DNA of 64,000 bases from JABDBE01 sp049585795 (GCA_049585795.1 JBAVAQ010000046.1:124001-188000); one strand, 5' to 3'; shown: positions 1-8,611, numbered from the stretch's first letter. Notes: generated from the sequence alone by a model not told the origin. Translations and numbers: made by a program.

Positions 1-1016
1 GCGTTGATGTCGAGAGTGCCGGCGAGAAACGCCGGCTGGTTGGCGACGATTCCCACGGGCTTGCCGTTCAGGCGCGCAAATCCCACGACGATATTCTTGG
101 CGTAGTGTTCCTGAACTTCGAAGAAATAGCCGTCATCGACTACGGCGTGGATCACGTCTTTCATGTCGTAAGGCAGGTTCGATTGGTCGGGGACGATTTT
201 GTCCAGCGCGGCATCGGCTCGATCGATGCGATCGGTGCAGGGCTTGCGCGGCGGGTCGTCGAGATTGTTGGAGGGCAGGAAGCTGAGCAACTCTCGTACC
301 ATGGACAGACATTCGGCGTCGTCATGGGCTTTGAAGTGGGCCACCCCCGAGGTTTCGTTGTGCGTTTCTGCACCGCCCAGCTGATCTTTGGTGACTTCCT
401 CGTGCGTCACCGTTTTGATCACGTCGGGTCCGGTGATGAACATGTAAGAAGTCTTGTCGACCATGAGAATGAAATCGGTAATCGCAGGCGAGTAGACGGC
501 GCCTCCGGCACACGGGCCCATGATTGCGGAAATCTGGGGAATAACGCCGCTGTACAATGTGTTTCGTAAGAAAATGTCGGCGTACCCGGCTAAGGACATG
601 ACGCCTTCCTGAATGCGGGCACCGCCGGAATCGTTGAGCCCGATCATGGGCGCGCCCATTTTGGCGGCGAGATCCATGATTTTTACGATCTTCGCCGCGT
701 TGGCTTCGGAGAGCGAACCGCCGAACACGGTGAAATCCTGGGCGAACACAAACACCAGCCTGCCTTCGATGCGGCCGTATCCGGTAATAAAGCCGTCGCC
801 GTAGAACTTCTGCTCGGCCATGCCGAAGTCGTTACTGCGATGCGTGACCAGTTTGTCGGTTTCCTCGAATGTGCCGTCGTCGAGCAGAAATTCAATACGC
901 TCGCGGGCCGACATTTTGCCTTCCTTGTGCTGCTTTTCACGCCGCCATTGGCCCCCGCCATCTTCGGCGAGGTGGTTCCGCTTCTTGAGTTCCGCCAGTT
1001 TCTGTTCAAGGTTCAT
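1..1016 (-). CDS. Acyl-CoA carboxylase, carboxyltransferase (beta) subunit, partial
   Basis: Biotin-dependent carboxyltransferase of the propionyl-/methylmalonyl-CoA carboxylase type, which moves carboxyl from carboxybiotin to an acyl-CoA in the cytoplasm. Reading from the ATG at 1016 gives an N-terminus MNLEQKLAELKKRNHL, then GKMSARERIEFLLDDG, FVFAQDFTVFGGSLSE and LNDSGGARIQEGV, the oxyanion-hole and CoA-binding segments of this family. The frame stays open to base 1, so about 338 codons are present and roughly the last third lies outside the window. The start is set by homology; there is no Shine-Dalgarno, but TATAAT lies 6 bases upstream of the ATG, so a leaderless transcript is possible. 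The substrate cannot be told from sequence alone. Confidence 0.93.
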   Translation of the reverse strand, partial: MNLEQKLAELKKRNHLAEDGGGQWRREKQHKEGKMSARERIEFLLDDGTFEETDKLVTHRSNDFGMAEQKFYGDGFITGYGRIEGRLVFVFAQDFTVFGGSLSEANAAKIVKIMDLAAKMGAPMIGLNDSGGARIQEGVMSLAGYADIFLRNTLYSGVIPQISAIMGPCAGGAVYSPAITDFILMVDKTSYMFITGPDVIKTVTHEEVTKDQLGGAETHNETSGVAHFKAHDDAECLSMVRELLSFLPSNNLDDPPRKPCTDRIDRADAALDKIVPDQSNLPYDMKDVIHAVVDDGYFFEVQEHYAKNIVVGFARLNGKPVGIVANQPAFLAGTLDIN

Positions 1017-1243
1017 GCGGAGGAATTATAGCGGGTCGGGGGGATGACCAATTTCTCCGCGCAGATTGATATTGGGGTAAATAGTTGGACGAGAGACTAT
1101 CCCACGGCACGCTGCAGATCGGGGCCGCATGCAGATCAGCAACCAAATATACTTACGTCCGCATCCCAGCAGCAATTGGAGTTGTATTGATTCGGGAAGA
1201 CGTGCCTCAGGCAGAGCACGTGAGCTTACGCTAGGGCATCCAC
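1017..1243. other. Intergenic region, divergent
   Basis: About 227 bases between two divergently transcribed genes. It must hold both promoters. No hairpin, repeat or small gene could be supported. Confidence 0.4.
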
Positions 1244-2155
1244 ATGCACACAACCGTTTTCGCCACGTTTTTTGCGATCTCCCGCACGGTGGTTTCGATG
1301 TGCAGCGCCGGCATCCTCCTTATCCTGGTTGCGCTGTGGGCTGCGAAGACCGATATCGCGCGGGCCCGCGGCCTCGACAAGATCGTAGCCTTGAGCAATT
1401 TGTGTTTCGCCGCCCCCCTGGCGGTGTTCGGCGCCCTGCATCTCGCGGCCGCTGAAGGCCTCGCGACCATGGTGCCTTCGTATATGCCGTGGCGGTTGTT
1501 TTGGGCGTATTTCTTCGGCGTAGCACTGCTGGCCGCGTCTCTGAGCATTGCCACAAAAATTCAGGTGCGCTGGTCAGGGCTGCTGTTCGGGATCGCAATG
1601 TTTTGTTTTGTGGGGATGTTAGACATCCCCGGATCTCTGGCCAACCCCAGAGACCGGATTGGATGGACGTTAACCCTACGCGAAATGCTGTTTGGTGGCG
1701 GCGGCTGGATTCTTGCGGGAAACGCGATGCGCGAGCAAGGCCGGGTACAAGTCGGAAGCAAGCTCATCACCCTGGGCCGCGGCATAATCGGGATCGCCGC
1801 GATATTTTATGGCATTGAGAATTCTCTGCACACGGCGAACGTTCCCGGCGTCCCGCTCGAAAAACTGATGCCCGCGTGGATTCCGGCGCACCTGCTCATT
1901 GGCTGGGTGACAGGCGCAATTCTCGTGGTTGCCGGGGTATGCATTCTGCTGAACAAGAAGACGCGGATGGCCGCAACTTATCTCGGTACCTGGATTGTGC
2001 TGGTGGTCGTGTTCATCTATGGTCCGATCCTGATCGCTTCGTTGTCCAGCCCGAGCACCGACGTCAAGATTGAGGGGATCAACTACTTCTTTGACACGCT
2101 GCTATTTGCCGGAGCGATTCTCGCACTGGCCAGCGCGACGCCACGCACCGATTAA
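1244..2155 (+). CDS. Multi-pass membrane protein, DoxX-like, function unknown
   Basis: A 303-residue integral membrane protein with about eight hydrophobic segments, for example near residues 15-35, 48-68, 85-105, 110-130, 172-190, 208-230, 240-262 and 275-297. The stretch VPSYMPWRLFWAYFFGVAL followed by a long hydrophobic helix resembles DoxX-type membrane proteins, in which a P-x-x-x-P loop precedes a helix, but the match is general. No catalytic motif is visible. It stands alone between divergent and convergent neighbours. The ATG has no clear ribosome-binding site, so the start is uncertain by a few codons. Confidence 0.75.
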   Translation: MHTTVFATFFAISRTVVSMCSAGILLILVALWAAKTDIARARGLDKIVALSNLCFAAPLAVFGALHLAAAEGLATMVPSYMPWRLFWAYFFGVALLAASLSIATKIQVRWSGLLFGIAMFCFVGMLDIPGSLANPRDRIGWTLTLREMLFGGGGWILAGNAMREQGRVQVGSKLITLGRGIIGIAAIFYGIENSLHTANVPGVPLEKLMPAWIPAHLLIGWVTGAILVVAGVCILLNKKTRMAATYLGTWIVLVVVFIYGPILIASLSSPSTDVKIEGINYFFDTLLFAGAILALASATPRTD

Positions 2156-2215
2156 AATGCCGCCTGCCAAGGGCTCTTGCTTAACAAAGGCAATTTCTAG
2201 GATTAGGCAAGGTTG

Positions 2216-2262
2216 CCGAGCTTCGTTCGGCTGGACAGCCGAGGGCGGCTGTCCCCAGTGAT
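2216..2262 (-). repeat. Two-hairpin REP-like element, copy 1
   Basis: A palindrome GGACAGCC..GGCTGTCC followed by a second small hairpin built around CGAACGAAGCTCG. On the minus strand it matches the copy at 36911-36960 almost base for base. It lies between two convergent genes. Confidence 0.7.
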
Positions 2263-2273
2263 TCAGCTTGGGG

Positions 2274-2870
2274 CTACTCCATGCTGGCGCCGAGGGGCTG
2301 GTATTTGTATTTCCGGCCGTCCCAGAAAGTTACCGAGGTTCCCTGATCGCCGCCGGTTTCTTCCGCGAAGATTCCCATGACCAGCTTCTTTTTCTTGATG
2401 GCCAACTTTTTCACGACCACCTCTTTGAAGGGCAGATTCACAATGATGAATTTGGCTTTGGGCGTTGCGGAGCGCCAGGCTTCGGGGCCCGCGCCATGAA
2501 TTATCAGCAAAGAATACCCGCGTCGTTCGGGATCGTCGGACGCAAATCGTGTCGTGATCTTGGGATTGCCGTAACCGAAAAAGCTGTTATACGGATCGAC
2601 AACGACGAAGCTGTCTTCCATCTGGTCCATCATCGGGTTGGTGCAGCGCGCCGGGATGACGATATCTTCAACCCCGTCGCCGTCCAGGTCGGCGATGAGC
2701 GGTTCGAATCCGGCGAGGCGGGAGCAGGTGGATCCGAATTGTTTTTGAATGAAGGCATTGTCGACGGCGGGCTTGGCCGCAGGAGATGCGGACGGCGGTT
2801 GCGCGCTCATCGTGAAGCTCAGGCACATGCAGACCGCAAGCAGAAGAACGACAGATTTTGGGGATGCCAT
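2274..2870 (-). CDS. Secreted hypothetical protein with VCBS/FG-GAP-like loop
   Basis: A 198-residue protein with a classical signal peptide (MASPKSVVLLLAVCMCLSFT, cleavage probably after the Ser-Ala near residue 23). The mature part holds DLDGDGVEDIVIPARC (around residues 62-77), a calcium-loop-like motif of FG-GAP/VCBS repeat proteins and of uncharacterised acidobacterial secreted proteins. The rest is beta-rich and ends in a lysine-rich stretch before FWDGRKYKYQPL. It was probably exported. No enzyme motif is seen, and the function is unknown. Confidence 0.75.
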   Translation of the reverse strand: MASPKSVVLLLAVCMCLSFTMSAQPPSASPAAKPAVDNAFIQKQFGSTCSRLAGFEPLIADLDGDGVEDIVIPARCTNPMMDQMEDSFVVVDPYNSFFGYGNPKITTRFASDDPERRGYSLLIIHGAGPEAWRSATPKAKFIIVNLPFKEVVVKKLAIKKKKLVMGIFAEETGGDQGTSVTFWDGRKYKYQPLGASME

Positions 2871-3003
2871 AAGCTTAATTTAGTCCCGTTGGTAAGCCGT
2901 CGGTACGGAAAGAAGAGGTTCGGATAGCACGAAAGTCACATGGGCTTTGCAGCTTCAAGCGCCACCGGATTCGCTTCGGCGCTAAACCCGTCGGAGCTAG
3001 AAG

Positions 3004-3978
3004 CTAACAGCTAGCAACTGCTCGTCTGTTGAAATGCTCCCAGCCTTGGGGGCGGAGTTCGAGTCCCACGCCTCGGCCGTTCATCAGGATGACGTGCTTT
3101 TGGCGCGTGACATGGCCGATTTGGGTGATATTGACACCGGCGATTTGGGAAGGAACTCGCTTGCTACGAGACGCGGTGAAAAGCAGTTCGTAATCGTCGC
3201 CGCCGTGCAGGGCGAACTCAAGACCAACTTTGCGTGCAGGCTTGCCAATCTTTGCGCAAGGAACTGCGTCTGCCCGGACTTCCGCGCCCACGCCGCTCTC
3301 GTCGCAGAGATGTCCGAGATCGGTGGAAAGGCCGTCGCTGAGATCGATCATGGCCGAGGCGAGACCCTTCTCATGCAAAAACTGGCCGACTTCGATGCGT
3401 GGGACGGGATAGAAATGGCTGGGGAAATCGGCTGGCCGAAGTTTTCTGCCTGAGAACAGCAACTTCAGCGTAGCAGCGGCGCCTCCCAATGCCCCGGTCA
3501 CGTAGATTCGGTCACCCGCGCGAGCACCGGAGCGGAGGATTGCTTTTCCTTTCGGCACCGAACCAATGACGACAATGTCAGCCAAAATTCCGGCCGGAGA
3601 TTGTGCGGTGTCTCCACCGGCGAGGGTAACGTCAGACCGATCCGCCAGCTTGAGCAAGCCTTTGAGGAACTGGTCGACCCAGACCTGGCGCAGGTCTTGA
3701 GGCAGAGCGAGGGATAAGAATGCGGCAACCGGGTTGCCTCCCATAGCAGCGATGTCGCTAAGGCCGCGGGTGAGACAGCGGTGACCGACGACTTCGGGGG
3801 GATGCCATTCGCGCCGGAAATGGATGCCCTCCAGACTGAAATCGGTGGTAACCAGGGTTTGGTGACCGGCGGGGATTTGCAGGATGGCGCAATCATCCCC
3901 GATGCCGGCCGCGATTCCTCGTCTTCGAACTGTCCGCTCCCGGATGCGCAAGATTAAAAGTTTTTCGGCCAGAGGCAA
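3004..3978 (-). CDS. thiL: Thiamine-monophosphate kinase
   Basis: Phosphorylates thiamine monophosphate to the active cofactor thiamine diphosphate, the last step of thiamine synthesis. The 324 residues fit the family. GIGDDCAIL (residues 26-34) is the Mg-ATP loop, VTTDFSLEGIHF the substrate/metal segment, GLSDIAAMGG and GGDTAQSP the next conserved blocks, ARAGDRIYVTGALGGAAA follows, and MIDLSDGLSTDLGHLC and HGGDDYELLF complete the AIRS/ThiL fold. The partner gene thiE lies about 50 kb away at 52254-52925, so the pathway is scattered. The last codons border a small repeat (2992-3018). Confidence 0.96.
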   Translation of the reverse strand: MPLAEKLLILRIRERTVRRRGIAAGIGDDCAILQIPAGHQTLVTTDFSLEGIHFRREWHPPEVVGHRCLTRGLSDIAAMGGNPVAAFLSLALPQDLRQVWVDQFLKGLLKLADRSDVTLAGGDTAQSPAGILADIVVIGSVPKGKAILRSGARAGDRIYVTGALGGAAATLKLLFSGRKLRPADFPSHFYPVPRIEVGQFLHEKGLASAMIDLSDGLSTDLGHLCDESGVGAEVRADAVPCAKIGKPARKVGLEFALHGGDDYELLFTASRSKRVPSQIAGVNITQIGHVTRQKHVILMNGRGVGLELRPQGWEHFNRRAVASC

Positions 3979-4498
3979 GATGGATCAATCATATACAAAC
4001 CGTCAGGCTTACGGAATCGGTGCCGAATGCCGGCGCGCTTGGGGGCAACCCCTGCCCGGTTCCGATCCATCAGAGCTTAAGTCCGCGGCTGGCGGCCGTG
4101 CATCGCACGCCTTGTTGCACGCTGCTTTACCGTCGCGTTGCTCTTTGCATCGTTTTTGTGCCTTGTAAATTCGGCAGTTGGTAACCCGCCGAAGTACCGC
4201 TGGCTCCCGTATCTTTCGTAACCCTTGGAGTGTGCTGAGGGTCGTTGACACGAAGAGGCTACTTTGGTACCGTTGCGAAGCTACTTCCAAAACTCTGGCC
4301 GAGCTAAGTGCCGCATCCGGTTAGGATTGCAGGCACGGAAGATTTCGAGCCTGACCCTGGTTCCGGTGGGACGCAGCGATTTACTGATCTAATTCCCAAG
4401 ACGGGAAGGTACGATCGCAGCAGGGATCGGGTAGTAGGATCAACAGCGGCGAACCTGCCGCAGTGGTTGGATCCGGCTTACTGAACGAAGGAAAAATA
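3979..4498. other. 520-base gene-free leader of the M23 peptidase gene
   Basis: No protein-coding frame here looks real. A TTGACA -35-like hexamer at 4245-4250 points toward the downstream peptidase gene and would leave a leader of over 200 bases containing several G+C-rich segments able to fold. I could not match it to a riboswitch class I know. Confidence 0.4.
4245..4273 (+). promoter_or_regulatory. Candidate sigma70 promoter for the M23 peptidase gene
   Basis: A perfect TTGACA at 4245-4250, a 17-base spacer, and a weak -10 (TACCGT, 4268-4273). It is the only consensus -35 in the gene-free stretch and faces the peptidase gene. The -10 matches TATAAT at only three positions. Confidence 0.3.
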
Positions 4499-5410
4499 TT
4501 GCGCAAGCGTTTTTACATACTTTTCGTAGCGCGTGGCGAGGACGGACAACTCCGTAAGATTCCCATCCCAGTTCACTATCTGTACGTATTGGTTGCGGGC
4601 GCTGCTATCGGGGTCCTGAGCCTGACCGGAATCGCCAGTTCCTACACGCGAATGCTGTTGAAGGTTTCCCGCTTTAACGAATTACGAATCCAAAAAGATG
4701 CGCTGAAGAGTCGCTATTCCCGCCTGGAGCAAGTTGCCCAGGAGAGAGATATTCAGGTGGCGTCACTGGGCTCATTAGCCAGCGAGGTTTCTTCTCTCTA
4801 CGGATTGAAATCCGATCCGGTGCTGGAATCGGAATCTTCCGATCACATTCAAGACGCCCAAGTCAGTTCTTCCCTGGATCGGCTTTATGCTCTGAAGGAC
4901 ACCGCGCTGAGTGGCGCCGCGGCGACTGGTATTTCTCTCGGCCTTACGCGCAACGTGACTACGGCGGACTGGCTACGGGCCAATTCCGCTCCTAACCTTT
5001 GGCCGGTGGAAGGTCCGATCACGGGTTCGTTCGGCGAGAGAATTGATCCCTTCAACGGCGAGGGTGCGTTCCATCGTGGAGTCGATATTTCGGCTTCCTA
5101 CGGGCAGCCAGTCGTCGCTCCCGCAGATGGCGTGGTAATTTTCGCCGACTTCATGGGCGGATACGGCCGGGCCATCGCGCTTGACCACGGCCACGGAATC
5201 ACGACTCGCTACGGGCATCTGGCCAGCTTTGCGGTCGTCCCGGGGCAGTATGTGCGCCGTGGCGATACCATCGGATACGTTGGGTTGAGCGGTCGCAGTA
5301 CCGGTCCACATCTGCATTACGAAGTGCGTATCAATGACACTCCGGTCAATCCTCACAAATTCCTGCGCCTCACCGTCGCGCACGGCGGTGGATTCGCAGC
5401 GGGAAGCTAG
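4499..5410 (+). CDS. M23-family (LytM-type) peptidoglycan endopeptidase
   Basis: An envelope zinc metallopeptidase or LytM-like regulator of peptidoglycan hydrolysis. A basic N-terminus is followed by a membrane anchor (VLVAGAAIGVLSLTGIASSY), then a predicted coiled coil (RFNELRIQKDALKSRYSRLEQ) and a C-terminal M23 domain: FHRGVDISA (zinc His and Asp), a YGRAIALDHGHG strand, TRYGHLASF and GPHLHYEV (the HxH zinc/catalytic motif). All ligands are present, so it should be active. I chose the TTG at 4499 because AAGGA at 4488-4492 is correctly spaced; an in-frame GTG at 4463 would add 12 residues. The domain order resembles MepM/NlpD-type proteins. Confidence 0.92.
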   Translation: MRKRFYILFVARGEDGQLRKIPIPVHYLYVLVAGAAIGVLSLTGIASSYTRMLLKVSRFNELRIQKDALKSRYSRLEQVAQERDIQVASLGSLASEVSSLYGLKSDPVLESESSDHIQDAQVSSSLDRLYALKDTALSGAAATGISLGLTRNVTTADWLRANSAPNLWPVEGPITGSFGERIDPFNGEGAFHRGVDISASYGQPVVAPADGVVIFADFMGGYGRAIALDHGHGITTRYGHLASFAVVPGQYVRRGDTIGYVGLSGRSTGPHLHYEVRINDTPVNPHKFLRLTVAHGGGFAAGS

Positions 5411-5420
5411 ACGGGCACCT

Positions 5421-5530
5421 TTCAGCACTCAGCCATCAGCTTAAAAACTCTGGCAATTGGCAGTGGTCCTCGTCTCGACCATGTGGCCTTTTGTTCGTCG
5501 CAGATGTTAAAGCTGAGAGCTGACAGCTGC
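5421..5530. repeat. Degenerate CTGAGAGCTGA-type intergenic repeat
   Basis: The start (CAGCACTCAGCCATCAGC) and end (AAGCTGAGAGCTGACAGCT) of this intergenic space are imperfect inverted copies of one simple motif. Related tracts lie at 2992-3018, 20349-20382 and 29245-29265. Confidence 0.5.
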
Positions 5531-5531
5531 C

Positions 5532-5921
5532 CTACTGCCTTAGCCCCATCCAGCGCTCGGATACCACAATGGAGTTCCCTGGATTCTGCGGATCGTAGCG
5601 CACGGACGTGGGCAGGCCGAGGCGGCAGGAGTGCAGGTTGATGAGCTGCCGCAAGTAGGTCACATCCTGCGAAGCTTCGTAGGAAACGCCAGCCACATCG
5701 TATTGAAAGATCAAGAATGTGGCAGGCTTGCGTCCTTCGGGCTGCATCTCCTGAACGTCGATGACCGTCCCGTCGGTAATGCGGCCTACGCGATCGAGCC
5801 AGACGCGCCGCTCGCGTTCCACTTCATCGTGCCCCTTGGGCTTACGACGCAGCAGGAGATACGCGGCCAGCAAAGCGCCCGCGCTACCCAGGATCATGGT
5901 ATAGAGACGAGTTGGAATCAT
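5532..5921 (-). CDS. DUF3592-like small membrane-anchored protein
   Basis: A 129-residue protein with one N-terminal transmembrane helix (TMILGSAGALLAAYLLL), a charged cytoplasmic-looking linker, and a small beta domain: GTVIDVQEMQ, FLIFQYDVAGVSYEASQ, VRYDPQNPGNSIV. The order (a G-x-V first strand, a middle F-x-Y-x-V strand, then the V-x-Y-D-P-x-N-P-x-x-S motif) is that of the DUF3592 family, whose function is unknown. It is a single gene that appears to be separately transcribed. Confidence 0.75.
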   Translation of the reverse strand: MIPTRLYTMILGSAGALLAAYLLLRRKPKGHDEVERERRVWLDRVGRITDGTVIDVQEMQPEGRKPATFLIFQYDVAGVSYEASQDVTYLRQLINLHSCRLGLPTSVRYDPQNPGNSIVVSERWMGLRQ

Positions 5922-6045
5922 GACTTCCGGAAGAAACTGTAGTTAACGCCCCCACGTCTTAAACAGCATAAAGCCAGATGGCGAATCGCGGAAGAGGCTT
6001 CGCAATTACCAAGGTGAAATCGATTCGGCCCAATATCTTATCTCG

Positions 6046-6555
6046 CTAGCGGTCGGCCGCCGAAGTGTGATCGTGGACGATTTTCCATCCGTCGGGAAAC
6101 TTCCGGAAGACCAGCGTGAACAGACCGTGAGGCTTTTTGCCGTTTGACATGGTTAAATGCCACGCGCCGCGCACGAAGGCCGCGTCCGGGGCCAGTTCCT
6201 GAATGTTCAAGTCAGAAAATTCCAGCTGTCCCATCTCCTGGCCTTCACTTTGATATTTTTGGCGATAGCGCTCCAAGGTCGACTGCCAGCCGGATCTCTT
6301 CTCCGCTCCCGAGAAGAACGTCAAATCGGGAGACTTCCAGTAGCCCGACATGAAGGTTTCCAGATCATGATGGTTCCAGGCTTCCTGTTGCCGGAGTAAG
6401 ACCTGTTCTATAGATGACGTGACGTCGGGTTTGGAGTTTTGGGCGATGACGCTGAACGAAGAGAGAAGCAGAGTCAACACCACCGCAACAACTGCACAGT
6501 TCCTGGGCATTCGGGAGCCTCGTGACGGCAACAGACCAGTTTGAGAAATGCTCAT
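6046..6555 (-). CDS. DUF4440/SnoaL-like protein with signal peptide
   Basis: A 169-residue exported protein of the NTF2-like fold. A hydrophobic export signal (VVAVVLTLLLSSFSVIAQ) is followed by the family pattern SIEQVLLRQQEAWNHHDLETFM, then LTFFSGAEKRSGWQ, and it ends with LVFRKFPDGWKIVHDHTS, a typical DUF4440 C-terminus. Such domains bind small ligands or act as cyclases or isomerases; nothing here fixes the role. The ATG at 6555 overlaps the stop of the decayed M23 reading frame upstream (ATGA). A second ATG at 6510, with GAGG upstream, puts the signal peptide closer to the N-terminus and may be the real start. Confidence 0.8.
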   Translation of the reverse strand: MSISQTGLLPSRGSRMPRNCAVVAVVLTLLLSSFSVIAQNSKPDVTSSIEQVLLRQQEAWNHHDLETFMSGYWKSPDLTFFSGAEKRSGWQSTLERYRQKYQSEGQEMGQLEFSDLNIQELAPDAAFVRGAWHLTMSNGKKPHGLFTLVFRKFPDGWKIVHDHTSAADR

Positions 6556-6883
6556 CGCTTCTTCACGGGTGCGAACCCGACCACATCATTTCCTCCAGGA
6601 ATGCAGTGTTCCTGGGGAATGGATGGATGTTTATCAATCTCGTAATCGGAACCGGGCCCAAGGGATGTGAACTTGTCAAAGACAAAAGGAACGTCTTCCG
6701 ATTGCAGGACCGAGTCCCCATCCGTCACCTGAAAATGTAGATGGGGACCAGTCGCGTTGCCGCTGTTTCCGGGGCGAGCCAAGATTTCTCCACGGCATAC
6801 ATGATGATGACTCAAACCTTGATGCTTCCCGGCTGTAAGTGCGCAAACGCGGCAATGCGAACAACCAGCATCATTGGGGCAGG
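6552..6883 (-). pseudogene. Remnant of an M23 peptidase gene (5'-truncated, frameshifted)
   Basis: In one frame the sequence reads VVRIAAFAHLQPGSIKV, the first part of an M23 core (the HLQPGSI loop), and then meets a stop. In the next frame it resumes with HHHVCRGEILARPGNSGNATG and PHLHFQVTDGDSVLQ, the second half of the core including the HLHF zinc motif, and ends VPFVFDKF. No N-terminal half is present because the preceding gene ends at 6885. It is therefore a truncated, frame-disrupted copy that should not make active enzyme. The intact M23 gene at 4499 is too different to be an obvious recent parent. Confidence 0.75.
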
Positions 6884-6884
6884 A

Positions 6885-7670
6885 TCATTTGATTCGCTTC
6901 AGCCAGCCTCCCGGGTAGAAAGTCAACAGAAACTTCTCGCGGCTGCGGTCCACCATGAAATTTTCATGGGTTCGCAGAAATTCCTGCACCGCCTCGTGTG
7001 GGCCGGGCCCAAAGTCGGCATACACGGGATTTCCGTTGATGGCCGTATCCTGCACAACCAGATAACTTCCCGGGGTCACCAGATTGGAGTAAATTTCCAT
7101 TTCTTTCAGAACATGCGCACGGGTATGCAGCGAGTCAAGGGTGACCAGCACCTTCTTGCCCAGAACTTCTTGCGCCACGTGATCGGTCACTTTGGGATCG
7201 ACTGAACTGCCGACGACCACCTCTACATGTTCTTTCCATAAGAGGACCTTCGAGGCATCTTCGACCTTCGGGTCAATATCGATGGTGATCACCTTGCCCT
7301 GGGGATTCACGTGCGAGAGCACGTCGGCGTAGAACAAAGTCGCTCCACCGTACAACGTTCCAGTTTCGATAACGTAATCGGGCCGGATCTCGGTAATTAG
7401 TTCCTGCATTTCCCAGTTGTCTGTGGGCGCTTGTTGGGTCGGAATACCCAGCCACTTTGTGTCGCGGTTCCAAACGTGTGAGTTGTAATAGACCTTTTGA
7501 AAGGCATGAGTCACCCCTTCCGCATACCTGGGCGAGGCCAGCTCGCGCCGGTATTGAAGGGTGAGGAGAAGTTCGCCACAGGCCAGAGCCAACGACGTGA
7601 CGGCTAGAACTCTAAAGAAAATGGTAGAAGAATGCCGAGCGCGGGGCGGTTGATCCGCGGATGTGCTCAT
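6885..7670 (-). CDS. CmcI-like (cephalosporin hydroxylase family) SAM methyltransferase
   Basis: About 261 residues. An N-terminal hydrophobic segment (FFRVLAVTSLALACGELLL) suggests membrane anchoring. The body has the order of the CmcI/rhamnosyl-O-methyltransferase family: VYYNSHVWNRDTKWLGIP, PDYVIETGTLYGGATLFYA (SAM loop), GKVITIDIDP, VLVTLDSLHTRAHVLKEM (metal-binding Asp/His region), YLVVQDTAINGNPV and GPHEAVQEFL. Members O-methylate sugars or antibiotics. The start at 7670 has AGGAG 8 bases upstream; an upstream in-frame start at 7742 lacks this. The substrate is unknown. Confidence 0.88.
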   Translation of the reverse strand: MSTSADQPPRARHSSTIFFRVLAVTSLALACGELLLTLQYRRELASPRYAEGVTHAFQKVYYNSHVWNRDTKWLGIPTQQAPTDNWEMQELITEIRPDYVIETGTLYGGATLFYADVLSHVNPQGKVITIDIDPKVEDASKVLLWKEHVEVVVGSSVDPKVTDHVAQEVLGKKVLVTLDSLHTRAHVLKEMEIYSNLVTPGSYLVVQDTAINGNPVYADFGPGPHEAVQEFLRTHENFMVDRSREKFLLTFYPGGWLKRIK

Positions 7671-8039
7671 TTCTGACTTCTCCTGAATCGTCGGCTGGTT
7701 TTGTAAATGGCTTCTTACAGCTTCGCAGGCCCAGCCTCCCACCGCTCACTTGCCTAATGCAAGCCAGTTCGGGCGGTTCCCGCTGACACAGATAAATACC
7801 GCTTTGGCTCAATGAGGACTGGACGCCAATATTCAAGCCAACTTAAGCAAGCCAAGTTATAAAGCATTTTGGGACGATAGAACACATAAATCCTTCCCGC
7901 GCCAAGGCTGGTCAGAACACTTCTGGGCCGGAAATACTGAGCCAGGCATGCCGGACCAATCGAGAGATTGGCGCATTTCAATTCGGAAGGAAGAGGTTCT
8001 TTTCGAGGAGGTTCCGTTGGCGCGCAGAGGTAAAGCCGG
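7671..8039. other. Gene-free stretch upstream of the CmcI-like gene
   Basis: About 370 bases with no convincing frame. It contains an A+T-richer segment near 7790-7890, likely the promoter region of the minus-strand methyltransferase gene, with two TTGGCTTG repeats on that strand. Nothing else was recognised. Confidence 0.35.
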
Positions 8040-8519
8040 TCAGGCCCTGCCCTTTTTCGCGGCGGCGGCTACTACTCCGGCCTTTTCCCAGGGACGCTTG
8101 GGCCGGTCGGCGGCGGGCTTGTCGCGATTTTCGATGCGATCGTAGTGGTACGATTCGCTGACCGTACCCAGCGATTCGTTGTACAGAGTAGGCAGGCCTA
8201 AGCCTTCCTTTAATTCTTCGGTGAACTGCTGCAGGGCCTTCAGATGATCGGCGGTCGCCGGAACTTCGGTCTTGGCGGTCTTGAGAAACTGCTGGTATCC
8301 CCGGTTCACCAGCTTTGAAATCTCGCTGCCAATCAGGTAGCCGGGATAGGCAAAAATCTTCACGCCGTCGTCGCCATCCTTCTGGATCGCGGCTGACACG
8401 TTGTATTTCTTCAGGAAGACGCGCCCTTGCGTGCCCGGCGCCTCGAGCAGATCAAAGCCGTGATCGCGCAGCCAGTTCAGCGCCTCTTCATAAGTCCGTT
8501 GTTCTACCTTCGATGCCAT
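8040..8519 (-). CDS. Conserved-looking hypothetical protein
   Basis: 159 residues, soluble, no signal peptide. The N-terminal part (YEEALNWLRDHGFDLLEAPG, then RVFLKKYNVSAAIQKDGDD) looks like a small alpha/beta fold. The middle (LKALQQFTEELKEGLGLPTLYNE) is helical, and the C-terminus is basic and alanine-rich (KPAADRPKRPWEKAGVVAAA), probably disordered and possibly nucleic-acid binding. I do not recognise the family. Codon use resembles the neighbours, so it is probably a real gene. It is divergent from the cysM cluster, sharing a 168-base promoter region. Confidence 0.7.
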   Translation of the reverse strand: MASKVEQRTYEEALNWLRDHGFDLLEAPGTQGRVFLKKYNVSAAIQKDGDDGVKIFAYPGYLIGSEISKLVNRGYQQFLKTAKTEVPATADHLKALQQFTEELKEGLGLPTLYNESLGTVSESYHYDRIENRDKPAADRPKRPWEKAGVVAAAAKKGRA

Positions 8520-8580
8520 TTCGTCCTTCGTTCACGCTTAAGTTAGATGCAGGTTCGTGAAAAAGGTACGAGGCCGCATC

Positions 8581-8611
8581 TTCGATGGAACCAACCAGTC
8601 TCTCTTATAAT
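8581..8611 (+). promoter_or_regulatory. Candidate promoter of the cysM-mec-cysO-moeZ cluster
   Basis: A perfect TATAAT at 8606-8611 with a poor -35-like TTCGAT 19 bases upstream. It lies 76 bases before the cysM ATG and faces the cluster. Confidence 0.35.

Noticed and set aside
2268..2927. 219-codon plus-strand frame over the secreted FG-GAP-like protein
   Set aside because: The minus strand has a signal peptide and a calcium-loop motif; the plus-strand translation has neither and looks like a shadow.
3979..4498. c-di-AMP (ydaO) or c-di-GMP riboswitch before the M23 gene
   Set aside because: Some short pieces resemble, but the conserved blocks are not found in the right order.
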